Part shown: positions 44,578-56,595 of the stretch, one piece after another | Numbering within the stretch: position 1 is the stretch's first letter | Layout of the letters: the number at the start of each line of letters is the position of its first letter | NCBI GenBank assembly: GCA_014843695.1 | Contig: CM026390.1 | Location: 51,798,121 to 51,862,120, forward strand | From: Archivesica marissinica | Lineage: Eukaryota > Mollusca > Bivalvia > Venerida > Vesicomyidae | DNA: 64,000 bases | Reading direction: 5' to 3' | Translations under genes and position numbers: made by a program | The notes under the pieces: model-generated | What the model saw: the letters and a program-made list of their open reading frames with translations, nothing else | Database searches by the model: none | What the model was told of the DNA's origin: nothing

Positions 44578-47500
44578 GTGCGATGATAGCCCATTGGTAG
44601 TGCGATGATAGCCCATTCGTAGTGCGATGATAGCCCAGTGGTAGCGTGATGATAGTCCAGTGTTAGCGTGATGATAGTCCAGTGGTAGTGCGATGATAGT
44701 CCAGTGGTAGGACGATGATAGCCCAGTGGTAGAGCGATGATAGTCCAGTGGTAGGACGATGATAGCCCATTGGTAGTGCGATAATAGTCCAGTGGTAGCG
44801 CGATGATAGCCCATTGGTAGTGCGATGATAGTCCAGTGGTAGCGCGATGATAGCCCATTCGTAGTGCGATGATAGTCCATTGGTAGTGCGAGGATAGCCC
44901 ATTGGTAGTGCGATGATAGTCCTGTGGTAGTGCGATGATAGTTCATTGGTAGTGCGATGATAGTTCATTGGTAGTGCGATGATAGCCCATTGGTAGTGCG
45001 AGGATAGTCCATTGGTAGTGCGATGATAGTCATTTGGTAGCGCGATAATAGCCCTGTGGTAGTGCGATGATAGTCCAGAGGTAGCGCGATAATAGTCCAG
45101 TGGTAGCGCGATGATAGTCCAGTGGTAGGACGATGATAGTCCAGAGGTTGCGCGATGACAGTCCAGTGGTAGTGCGATGATAGCCCAGTGGTATAGCGAT
45201 GATAGCCCAGTAGTAGTGCGATGATAACCCATTGGTAGCGCGATGATAGCCCAGTGGTAGTGCGATGATAGCCCAGTGGTACCGCGATGATAGTCCAGTG
45301 GTAGTGTGATGATAGTCCAGTGGTAGCGCGATAATAGTCAATTGGTAGAGCGATGATTGCCAATTGGTAGTGCGATGATAGCCCATTGGTAAATCCATGA
45401 TAGCCCATTGGTAGAGCGATGATAGCCCATTGGTGTCGCGATGATAGCCCATTGGTAGCGGGATGATAGCACATTGGTAGAGCGATGATAGCCCATTAGT
45501 AGAGCGATGATAGCTCATTGGTGTCGCGATGATAGTCATTGGTAGAGCGATGATAGCCCATTGGTAGCGCGATGATAGCCCATTGGTAGCGGGATGATAG
45601 CACATTGGTTTCGCGATGATAGCCCATTGATGTCGCTATGCTAGACCATTGGTAGCGCGATGATAGCCCATTGGTAGCGCGATGATAGTCCAGTAGTAGT
45701 TCGATGATAGCCCATTGGTAGCGCGATGATAGCACATTGGTAGCGCGATGATAGCCCATTGGTACCGCGATGATATCCCAGTGGTAGTGTGATGATAGCC
45801 CAGTGGTAGTGTGATGATAGACCATTGGTAGTGTGATGATAGCCTCGTAGTAGTGCGATGATAGTCCAGTGGTAGTGCGATGATAGTCCAGTGGTAGATC
45901 CATGAGTGCGCATTGTTAGTGTGATGATAGCCCAATCGTAGATCCATGACAGCCCATTGGTAGAGCGATGATAGTCCAGTGGTACCGCGATGATAGCCCA
46001 GTGATTGCGCGATGATAGTCCAGTGGTACCGCGATGATAGCCAAGTGGTAGCGCGATCATAGCCCAGTGGTAGTGTGATGATAGCCCATTGGTAGTGTGA
46101 TGATAGTCCAGTGGTAGTGTTATGATAGCCCAGTGGTAGTGCGATGATAGCCCAGTGGTAGTGCGATGATAGCCAAGTGGTAGTGCGATGATAGTCCAGT
46201 GGTAGCGCGATGATAGCCCATTGGTAGTGCGATGATAGTCCATTGGTAGTGCGAGGATAGCCCATTCGTAGTGCGATGATAGTCCAGTGGTAGTGCGATG
46301 ATAGTTCATTGGTAGTGCGATGATAGTTCATTGGTAGTGCGAGGATAGCCCATTGGTAGCGCGATGATAGCCCAGTGGTAGTGCGATGATAGTCCAGAGG
46401 TAGCGCGATAATAGTCCAGTGGTAGCGCGATGATAGTCCAGTGGTAGGACGATGATAGTCCAGAGGTAGCGCGATGATAGTCCAGTGGTAGTGCGATGAT
46501 AGTCCAGTGGTAGCGCGATGATAGCCCATTGGTAGTGCGATGATAGCCCAGTGGTAGCGCGATGATAGTCCAGTGGTAGCGTGATGATAGTCCAGTGGTA
46601 GTGCGATGATAGTCCAGTGGTAGGACGATGATAGTCCAGTGGTAGGAGGATGATAGCCCATTGGTAGTGCAATAATAGTCCAGTGGTAGCGCGATGATAG
46701 CCCATTGGTAGTGCGATGATAGTCCAGTGGTAGCGCGATGATAGCCCATTGGTAGTGCGATGATAGTCCATTGGTAGTGCGAGGATAGCCCATTGGTAGT
46801 GCGATGATAGTCCTGTGGTAGTGCGATGATAGTTCATTGGTAGTGCGATGATAGTTCATTGGTAGTGCGAGGATAGCCCATTGGTAGTGCGATGATAGTC
46901 CAGTGGTTGTGCGATGATAGTTCATTGGTAGTGCGATGATAGTTCATTGGTAGTGCGAGGATAGCCCATTGGTAGTGCGATGATAGTCCATTGGTAGCGC
47001 GATGATAGCCCAGTGGTAGTGCGATGATAGTCCAGAGGTAGCGCGATAATAGTCCAGTGGTAGCGCGTTGATATTCCAATGGTAGGACGATGATAGTCCA
47101 GTGGTAGTGCGATGATAGCCCATTGGTAGTGCGATGATAGCCCATTGGTAGTGCGATGATAGCCCAGTGGTAGCGCGATGATAGTCCAGTGGTAGTGCGA
47201 TGATAGTCCAGTGGTAGGACGATGATAGCCCAGTGGTAGAGCGATGATAGTCCAGTGGTAGGACGATGATAGCCCATTGGTAGTGCGATAATAGTCCAGT
47301 GGTAGCGCGATGATAGCCCATTGGTAGTGCGATGATAGTCCAGTGGTAGCGCGATGATAGCCCATTCGTAGTGCGATGATAGTCCATTGGTAGTGCGAGG
47401 ATAGCCCATTGGTAGTGCGATGATAGTCCTGTGGTAGTGCGATGATAGTTCATTGGTAGTGCGATGATAGTTCATTGGTAGTGCGATGATAGCCCATTGG

Positions 47501-49752
47501 TAGTGCGAGGATAGCCCATTGGTAGTGCGATGATAGTCCACTGGTAGCGCGATAATAGCCCTGTGGTAGTGCGATGATAGTCCAGAGGTAGCGCGATAAT
47601 AGTCCAGTGGTAGCGCGATGATAGTCCAGTGGTAGGACGATGATAGCCCAGTGGTAGTGCGATGATAGCCCAGTGGTATAGCGATGACAGCACAGTGGTA
47701 GCGCGATGATAGTCCAGTGGTAGTGTGATGATAGCCCCGTAGTAGTGCGATGATAGCCCAGTGGTAGTGTGATGATAGCCCAGTCGTAGTGTGATGATAG
47801 ACCATTGGTAGTGTGATGATAGCCCCGTAGTAGTGCCATGATAGTCCAGTGGTAGTGCGATGATAGTCCAGTGGTAGATCCATGACAGCCCATTGGTAGC
47901 GTAATGATAGTCCAGTGGTAGCGCGATGATAGTCCAGTGGTAGAGCAATGATAGCCCAGTGGTAGTGCGATGATAGTCCAGAGATAGCGCGATAATAGTC
48001 CAGTGGTAGCGCATTGATAGTCCAGTGGTAGGACGATGATAGTCCAGAGGTAGCGCGATGATAGTCCAGTGGTAGTGCGATGATAGTCCAGTGGTAGTGC
48101 GATGATAGCCCATTGGTAGTGCGATGATAGCCCATTGGTAGTGCGATGATAGCCCAGTGGTAGCGCGATGATAGTCCAGTGGTAGCGTGATGATAGTCCA
48201 GTGGTAGTGCGATGATAGTCCAGTGGTAGGACGATGATAGCCCAGTGATAGAGCGATGATAGTCCAGTGGTAGGACGATGATAGCCCATTGGTAGTGCGA
48301 TAATAGTCCAGTGGTAGCGCGATGATAACCCATTGGTAGTGCGATGATAGTCCAGTGGTAGCGCGATGATAGCCCATTCGTAATGCGATGATAGTCCATT
48401 GGTAGTGCGAGGATAGCCCATTGGTAGTGTGATGATAGTCCTGTGGTAGTGCGATGATAGTTCATTGGTAGTGCGATGATAGTTCATTGGTAGTGCGATG
48501 ATAGCCCATTGGTAGTGCGAGGATAGCCCATTGGTAGTGCGATGATAGTCCATTGGTAGCGCAATAATAGCCCTGTGGTTGTGCGATGATAGTCCAGAGG
48601 TAGCGCGATAATAGTCCAGTGGTAGCGCGATGATAGTCCAGTGGTAGGAAGATGATAGTCCAGAGGTTGCGCGATGATAGTCCAGTGGTAGTGCGATGAT
48701 AGCCCAGTGGTAGTGCGATGATAGCACAGTGGTAGCGCGATGATAGTCCAGTGGTAGTGTGATGATAGCCCCGTAGTAGTGCGATGATAGCCCAGTGGTA
48801 GTGTGATGATAGCCCAGTGGTAGTGTGATGATAGACCATTGGTAGTGTGATGATAGCCCCGTAGTAGTGCGATGATAGTCCAGTGGTAGTGCGATGATAG
48901 TCCAGTGGTAGATCCATGATAGCGCATTGGTAGTGTGATGATAGCCCAGTGGTAGGTCCATGACAGCCCATTGGTATGATAGTCCAGTGGTAGCGCGATG
49001 ATAGTCCAGTGGTAGAGCAATGATAGCCCATTGGTAGTGCGATGATAGCCCAGTGGTAGTGCGATGATAGTCCAGTGGTAGCGCGATGATAGTCCAGTGG
49101 TAGAGCAATGATAGCCCATTGGTAGTGCGATGATAGCCCTGTAGTAGTGCGATGATAGTCCAGAGGTAGTGCGATGATAGCCCAGTGGTAGAGCGATGAT
49201 AGTCCAGTGGTACCGCGATGATAGTCCAGTGGTAGTGTGATGATAGCCCCGTAGTAGTGCGATGATATCCCAGTGGTAGTGTGATGATAGCCCAGTGGTA
49301 GATCCATGAGAGCTCATTGGTAGAGCGATGATAGTCCAGTGGTAGGACGATGATAGCCCATTGGTAGTGCGATAATAGTCCAGTGGTAGCGCGATGATAG
49401 CCCATTGGTAGTGCGATGATAGTCCAGTGGTAGCGCGATGATAGCCCCTTGGTAGTGCGATGATAGTCTATTGGTAGCGCGATGATAGCCCCTTGGTAGT
49501 GCGATGATAGTCTATTGGTAGCGCGATGATAGTCCAGTGGTAATGCGATGATAGCCCAGTGGTACCGCGATGATAGTCCAGTGTTAGTGTGATAATAGCC
49601 CCGTAGTAGTGCGATGATAGTCCAGTGGTAGTGTGATGATAGACCATTGGTAGTGTGATGATAGCCCCGTAGTAGTGCGATGATAGCCCAGTGGTAGTGT
49701 GATGATAGACCATTGGTAGTGTGATGATAGACCATTGGTACCGCGATGATAG
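44578..49752. repeat. Long duplication within the 22-bp array, copy 1
   Basis: About 5.17 kb that reappears at an offset of exactly 6,843 bp. The translations of all three minus frames are the same in both copies over 44,663-49,735, so the DNA is essentially identical, while other parts of the array differ at many positions. Similarity continues with increasing differences to about 50,000. Confidence 0.9.
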
Positions 49753-50179
49753 CCCAGTGGTAGCGCGATCATAGCCCAGTGGTAGTGTGATGATAGCCCA
49801 GTGGTAGTGTGATGATAGTCCAATGGTAGAGCGATGATAGTCCAGTGGTACCGCGATGATAGTCCAGTGGTAGAGCGATGATAGTCCAGAGGTAGTGCGA
49901 TGATAGCCTCGTGGTAGTGCGATGAAAGCCCATTGGTAGTGCGATGATAGCCCTGTGGTAGTGCGATGATAACCCATTGGTAGCGCGATGATAGCCCAGT
50001 GGTGTGCGATGATAGCCCAGTGGTACCGCGATGATAGTCCAGTGGTAGTGTGATGATAGCCCCGTAGTAGTGCGATGATAGTCCAGTGGTAGCGTGATGA
50101 TAGTCATTGGTAGTGCGATGATAGCCAAGTGGTAGCGCGATGATAGCCCAGTGGTAGTGCGATGATAGCCCAGTGGTAG

Positions 50180-51221
50180 CGCGATGATAGTCCATTGGTA
50201 GGCGATGATAGCCAGTGGTAGTGCGATGATAGCCCATTGGTAGGCGATGATAGCCATTGGTAGGCGATGATAGCCCAGTGGTAGTGGATGATAGCCCAGT
50301 GGTAGTGTGATGATAGCCCATTGGTAGTGTGATGATAGCCCAGTGGTAGTGCGATGATAGTCCAGTGGTAGTGCGATGATAGTCCAGTTGTAGGCGATGA
50401 TAGTCCAGTGGTAGTGCGATGATAGCCCAGTGGTAGAGCGATGATAGTCCAGTGGTACCGCGATGATATCCCAGTGGTAGCGCGATCATAGCCCAGTGGT
50501 AGTGTGATGATAGCCCAGTGGTAGTGTGATGATAGTCCAGTGGTAGGCGATGATAGTCCAGTGGTAGTGCGATGATAGCCCAGTGGTAGTGCGATGATAG
50601 CCCAGTGGTAGTGCGATGATAGCCCAGTGGTAGTGCGATGATAGCCCATTGGTAGTGCGATGATAGCCCAGTCGTAGTGCGATGATAGCCCAGTGGTAGG
50701 CGATGATAGTCAGTGGTAGTGCGATGATAGTCCATTGGTAGTGCGATGATAGCCCAGTGGTAGCGCGATGATAGCCCAGTGGTAGTGCGATGATAGCCCA
50801 GTGGTAGCGCGATGATAGTCCAGTGGTAGTGTGATGATAGCCCGTGTAGCATGATAGTCCAGTGGTAGTGTGATGATAGTCCAGTGGTAGTGTGATGATA
50901 GCCCAGTGGTAGTGCGATGATAGCCCAGTGGTAGTGCGATGATAGCCCATTGGTAGTGCGATGATAGCCCAGTGGTAGCGCGATGATAGTCCAGTGGTAG
51001 CGTGATGATAGTCCAGTGGTAGTGCGATGATAGTCCAGTGGTAGGCGATGATAGTCCAGTGGTAGGGGATGATAGCCCTTGGTAGTGCATATAGTCCAGT
51101 GGTAGCGCGATGATAGCATTGGTAGTGCGATGATAGTCCAGTGGTAGCGCGATGATAGCCCATTGGTAGTGCGATGATAGTCCATTGGTAGTGGAGGATA
51201 GCCCATTGGTAGTGGATGATA
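50180..51221. repeat. Irregular stretch of the 22-bp array with many 1-2 base deletions
   Basis: Units of 20 or 21 bp appear repeatedly (ggtaggcgatgatag, atagccattgg, gtggatgatag), unlike the regular 22-bp phase elsewhere. It lies between the two copies of the long duplication and ends at the G/T-only block. Confidence 0.85.
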
Positions 51222-51423
51222 GTTGTGGTGTGGTGTGTTTTGGTGTGGTGTGTTTTGGTGTGGGGTGTTGGTGTGGTGTGTGTGGTGTGGTGTGTTTTGG
51301 TGTGGTGTGTTTTGGTGTGGGGTGTTGGTGTGGGTGTGTTTGGTGGGTGTGGGGTGGGTTGTGTGGTGGGTTGTTTGTGGTGGGTGTGTGGGTGGGTGTG
51401 TGTGGTGTGGTGTGTGTGGTGTG
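51222..51423. repeat. 202-nt block with only G and T on the plus strand
   Basis: No A or C occurs from 51,222 to 51,423. It is built from ggtgtggtgtgttttggtg and ggggtgttggtgtgg motifs, with an internal duplication of about 53 bp, and becomes GGTGGG-rich towards its right end. The 22-bp satellite lies on both sides. Confidence 0.93.
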
Positions 51424-54400
51424 CGATGATAGCCCATTGGTAGTGCGATGATAGCCCATTCGTAGTGCGATGATAGCCCAGTGGTAGCGTGATGATAGTC
51501 CAGTGTTAGCGTGATGATAGTCCAGTGGTAGTGCGATGATAGTCCAGTGGTAGGACGATGATAGCCCAGTGGTAGAGCGATGATAGTCCAGTGGTAGGAC
51601 GATGATAGCCCATTGGTAGTGCGATAATAGTCCAGTGGTAGCGCGATGATAGCCCATTGGTAGTGCGATGATAGTCCAGTGGTAGCGCGATGATAGCCCA
51701 TTCGTAGTGCGATGATAGTCCATTGGTAGTGCGAGGATAGCCCATTGGTAGTGCGATGATAGTCCTGTGGTAGTGCGATGATAGTTCATTGGTAGTGCGA
51801 TGATAGTTCATTGGTAGTGCGATGATAGCCCATTGGTAGTGCGAGGATAGTCCATTGGTAGTGCGATGATAGTCATTTGGTAGCGCGATAATAGCCCTGT
51901 GGTAGTGCGATGATAGTCCAGAGGTAGCGCGATAATAGTCCAGTGGTAGCGCGATGATAGTCCAGTGGTAGGACGATGATAGTCCAGAGGTTGCGCGATG
52001 ACAGTCCAGTGGTAGTGCGATGATAGCCCAGTGGTATAGCGATGATAGCCCAGTAGTAGTGCGATGATAACCCATTGGTAGCGCGATGATAGCCCAGTGG
52101 TAGTGCGATGATAGCCCAGTGGTACCGCGATGATAGTCCAGTGGTAGTGTGATGATAGTCCAGTGGTAGCGCGATAATAGTCAATTGGTAGAGCGATGAT
52201 TGCCAATTGGTAGTGCGATGATAGCCCATTGGTAAATCCATGATAGCCCATTGGTAGAGCGATGATAGCCCATTGGTGTCGCGATGATAGCCCATTGGTA
52301 GCGGGATGATAGCACATTGGTAGAGCGATGATAGCCCATTAGTAGAGCGATGATAGCTCATTGGTGTCGCGATGATAGTCATTGGTAGAGCGATGATAGC
52401 CCATTGGTAGCGCGATGATAGCCCATTGGTAGCGGGATGATAGCACATTGGTTTCGCGATGATAGCCCATTGATGTCGCTATGCTAGACCATTGGTAGCG
52501 CGATGATAGCCCATTGGTAGCGCGATGATAGTCCAGTAGTAGTTCGATGATAGCCCATTGGTAGCGCGATGATAGCACATTGGTAGCGCGATGATAGCCC
52601 ATTGGTACCGCGATGATATCCCAGTGGTAGTGTGATGATAGCCCAGTGGTAGTGTGATGATAGACCATTGGTAGTGTGATGATAGCCTCGTAGTAGTGCG
52701 ATGATAGTCCAGTGGTAGTGCGATGATAGTCCAGTGGTAGATCCATGAGTGCGCATTGTTAGTGTGATGATAGCCCAATCGTAGATCCATGACAGCCCAT
52801 TGGTAGAGCGATGATAGTCCAGTGGTACCGCGATGATAGCCCAGTGATTGCGCGATGATAGTCCAGTGGTACCGCGATGATAGCCAAGTGGTAGCGCGAT
52901 CATAGCCCAGTGGTAGTGTGATGATAGCCCATTGGTAGTGTGATGATAGTCCAGTGGTAGTGTTATGATAGCCCAGTGGTAGTGCGATGATAGCCCAGTG
53001 GTAGTGCGATGATAGCCAAGTGGTAGTGCGATGATAGTCCAGTGGTAGCGCGATGATAGCCCATTGGTAGTGCGATGATAGTCCATTGGTAGTGCGAGGA
53101 TAGCCCATTCGTAGTGCGATGATAGTCCAGTGGTAGTGCGATGATAGTTCATTGGTAGTGCGATGATAGTTCATTGGTAGTGCGAGGATAGCCCATTGGT
53201 AGCGCGATGATAGCCCAGTGGTAGTGCGATGATAGTCCAGAGGTAGCGCGATAATAGTCCAGTGGTAGCGCGATGATAGTCCAGTGGTAGGACGATGATA
53301 GTCCAGAGGTAGCGCGATGATAGTCCAGTGGTAGTGCGATGATAGTCCAGTGGTAGCGCGATGATAGCCCATTGGTAGTGCGATGATAGCCCAGTGGTAG
53401 CGCGATGATAGTCCAGTGGTAGCGTGATGATAGTCCAGTGGTAGTGCGATGATAGTCCAGTGGTAGGACGATGATAGTCCAGTGGTAGGAGGATGATAGC
53501 CCATTGGTAGTGCAATAATAGTCCAGTGGTAGCGCGATGATAGCCCATTGGTAGTGCGATGATAGTCCAGTGGTAGCGCGATGATAGCCCATTGGTAGTG
53601 CGATGATAGTCCATTGGTAGTGCGAGGATAGCCCATTGGTAGTGCGATGATAGTCCTGTGGTAGTGCGATGATAGTTCATTGGTAGTGCGATGATAGTTC
53701 ATTGGTAGTGCGAGGATAGCCCATTGGTAGTGCGATGATAGTCCAGTGGTTGTGCGATGATAGTTCATTGGTAGTGCGATGATAGTTCATTGGTAGTGCG
53801 AGGATAGCCCATTGGTAGTGCGATGATAGTCCATTGGTAGCGCGATGATAGCCCAGTGGTAGTGCGATGATAGTCCAGAGGTAGCGCGATAATAGTCCAG
53901 TGGTAGCGCGTTGATATTCCAATGGTAGGACGATGATAGTCCAGTGGTAGTGCGATGATAGCCCATTGGTAGTGCGATGATAGCCCATTGGTAGTGCGAT
54001 GATAGCCCAGTGGTAGCGCGATGATAGTCCAGTGGTAGTGCGATGATAGTCCAGTGGTAGGACGATGATAGCCCAGTGGTAGAGCGATGATAGTCCAGTG
54101 GTAGGACGATGATAGCCCATTGGTAGTGCGATAATAGTCCAGTGGTAGCGCGATGATAGCCCATTGGTAGTGCGATGATAGTCCAGTGGTAGCGCGATGA
54201 TAGCCCATTCGTAGTGCGATGATAGTCCATTGGTAGTGCGAGGATAGCCCATTGGTAGTGCGATGATAGTCCTGTGGTAGTGCGATGATAGTTCATTGGT
54301 AGTGCGATGATAGTTCATTGGTAGTGCGATGATAGCCCATTGGTAGTGCGAGGATAGCCCATTGGTAGTGCGATGATAGTCCACTGGTAGCGCGATAATA

Positions 54401-56595
54401 GCCCTGTGGTAGTGCGATGATAGTCCAGAGGTAGCGCGATAATAGTCCAGTGGTAGCGCGATGATAGTCCAGTGGTAGGACGATGATAGCCCAGTGGTAG
54501 TGCGATGATAGCCCAGTGGTATAGCGATGACAGCACAGTGGTAGCGCGATGATAGTCCAGTGGTAGTGTGATGATAGCCCCGTAGTAGTGCGATGATAGC
54601 CCAGTGGTAGTGTGATGATAGCCCAGTCGTAGTGTGATGATAGACCATTGGTAGTGTGATGATAGCCCCGTAGTAGTGCCATGATAGTCCAGTGGTAGTG
54701 CGATGATAGTCCAGTGGTAGATCCATGACAGCCCATTGGTAGCGTAATGATAGTCCAGTGGTAGCGCGATGATAGTCCAGTGGTAGAGCAATGATAGCCC
54801 AGTGGTAGTGCGATGATAGTCCAGAGATAGCGCGATAATAGTCCAGTGGTAGCGCATTGATAGTCCAGTGGTAGGACGATGATAGTCCAGAGGTAGCGCG
54901 ATGATAGTCCAGTGGTAGTGCGATGATAGTCCAGTGGTAGTGCGATGATAGCCCATTGGTAGTGCGATGATAGCCCATTGGTAGTGCGATGATAGCCCAG
55001 TGGTAGCGCGATGATAGTCCAGTGGTAGCGTGATGATAGTCCAGTGGTAGTGCGATGATAGTCCAGTGGTAGGACGATGATAGCCCAGTGATAGAGCGAT
55101 GATAGTCCAGTGGTAGGACGATGATAGCCCATTGGTAGTGCGATAATAGTCCAGTGGTAGCGCGATGATAACCCATTGGTAGTGCGATGATAGTCCAGTG
55201 GTAGCGCGATGATAGCCCATTCGTAATGCGATGATAGTCCATTGGTAGTGCGAGGATAGCCCATTGGTAGTGTGATGATAGTCCTGTGGTAGTGCGATGA
55301 TAGTTCATTGGTAGTGCGATGATAGTTCATTGGTAGTGCGATGATAGCCCATTGGTAGTGCGAGGATAGCCCATTGGTAGTGCGATGATAGTCCATTGGT
55401 AGCGCAATAATAGCCCTGTGGTTGTGCGATGATAGTCCAGAGGTAGCGCGATAATAGTCCAGTGGTAGCGCGATGATAGTCCAGTGGTAGGAAGATGATA
55501 GTCCAGAGGTTGCGCGATGATAGTCCAGTGGTAGTGCGATGATAGCCCAGTGGTAGTGCGATGATAGCACAGTGGTAGCGCGATGATAGTCCAGTGGTAG
55601 TGTGATGATAGCCCCGTAGTAGTGCGATGATAGCCCAGTGGTAGTGTGATGATAGCCCAGTGGTAGTGTGATGATAGACCATTGGTAGTGTGATGATAGC
55701 CCCGTAGTAGTGCGATGATAGTCCAGTGGTAGTGCGATGATAGTCCAGTGGTAGATCCATGATAGCGCATTGGTAGTGTGATGATAGCCCAGTGGTAGGT
55801 CCATGACAGCCCATTGGTATGATAGTCCAGTGGTAGCGCGATGATAGTCCAGTGGTAGAGCAATGATAGCCCATTGGTAGTGCGATGATAGCCCAGTGGT
55901 AGTGCGATGATAGTCCAGTGGTAGCGCGATGATAGTCCAGTGGTAGAGCAATGATAGCCCATTGGTAGTGCGATGATAGCCCTGTAGTAGTGCGATGATA
56001 GTCCAGAGGTAGTGCGATGATAGCCCAGTGGTAGAGCGATGATAGTCCAGTGGTACCGCGATGATAGTCCAGTGGTAGTGTGATGATAGCCCCGTAGTAG
56101 TGCGATGATATCCCAGTGGTAGTGTGATGATAGCCCAGTGGTAGATCCATGAGAGCTCATTGGTAGAGCGATGATAGTCCAGTGGTAGGACGATGATAGC
56201 CCATTGGTAGTGCGATAATAGTCCAGTGGTAGCGCGATGATAGCCCATTGGTAGTGCGATGATAGTCCAGTGGTAGCGCGATGATAGCCCCTTGGTAGTG
56301 CGATGATAGTCTATTGGTAGCGCGATGATAGCCCCTTGGTAGTGCGATGATAGTCTATTGGTAGCGCGATGATAGTCCAGTGGTAATGCGATGATAGCCC
56401 AGTGGTACCGCGATGATAGTCCAGTGTTAGTGTGATAATAGCCCCGTAGTAGTGCGATGATAGTCCAGTGGTAGTGTGATGATAGACCATTGGTAGTGTG
56501 ATGATAGCCCCGTAGTAGTGCGATGATAGCCCAGTGGTAGTGTGATGATAGACCATTGGTAGTGTGATGATAGACCATTGGTACCGCGATGATAT
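51421..56595. repeat. Long duplication within the 22-bp array, copy 2
   Basis: This is the second copy of 44,578-49,752. It starts exactly where the G/T-only block ends. Its right side diverges gradually from the first copy (for example gatatccc against gatagccc near 56,592). Confidence 0.9.

Noticed and set aside
47450..49735. A 761-codon minus-strand open frame (and its twin at 54,293-56,578) as a repeat-protein gene
   Set aside because: It is the 22-bp satellite read in a stop-free frame; the other two minus frames are equally open. There is no non-repeat start, domain, or splice or promoter context.
51185..51451. Cysteine- and glycine-rich frames over the G/T-only block
   Set aside because: The composition is forced by a strand with only G and T; all plus-strand frames give the same low-complexity valine, cysteine, glycine and tryptophan strings.
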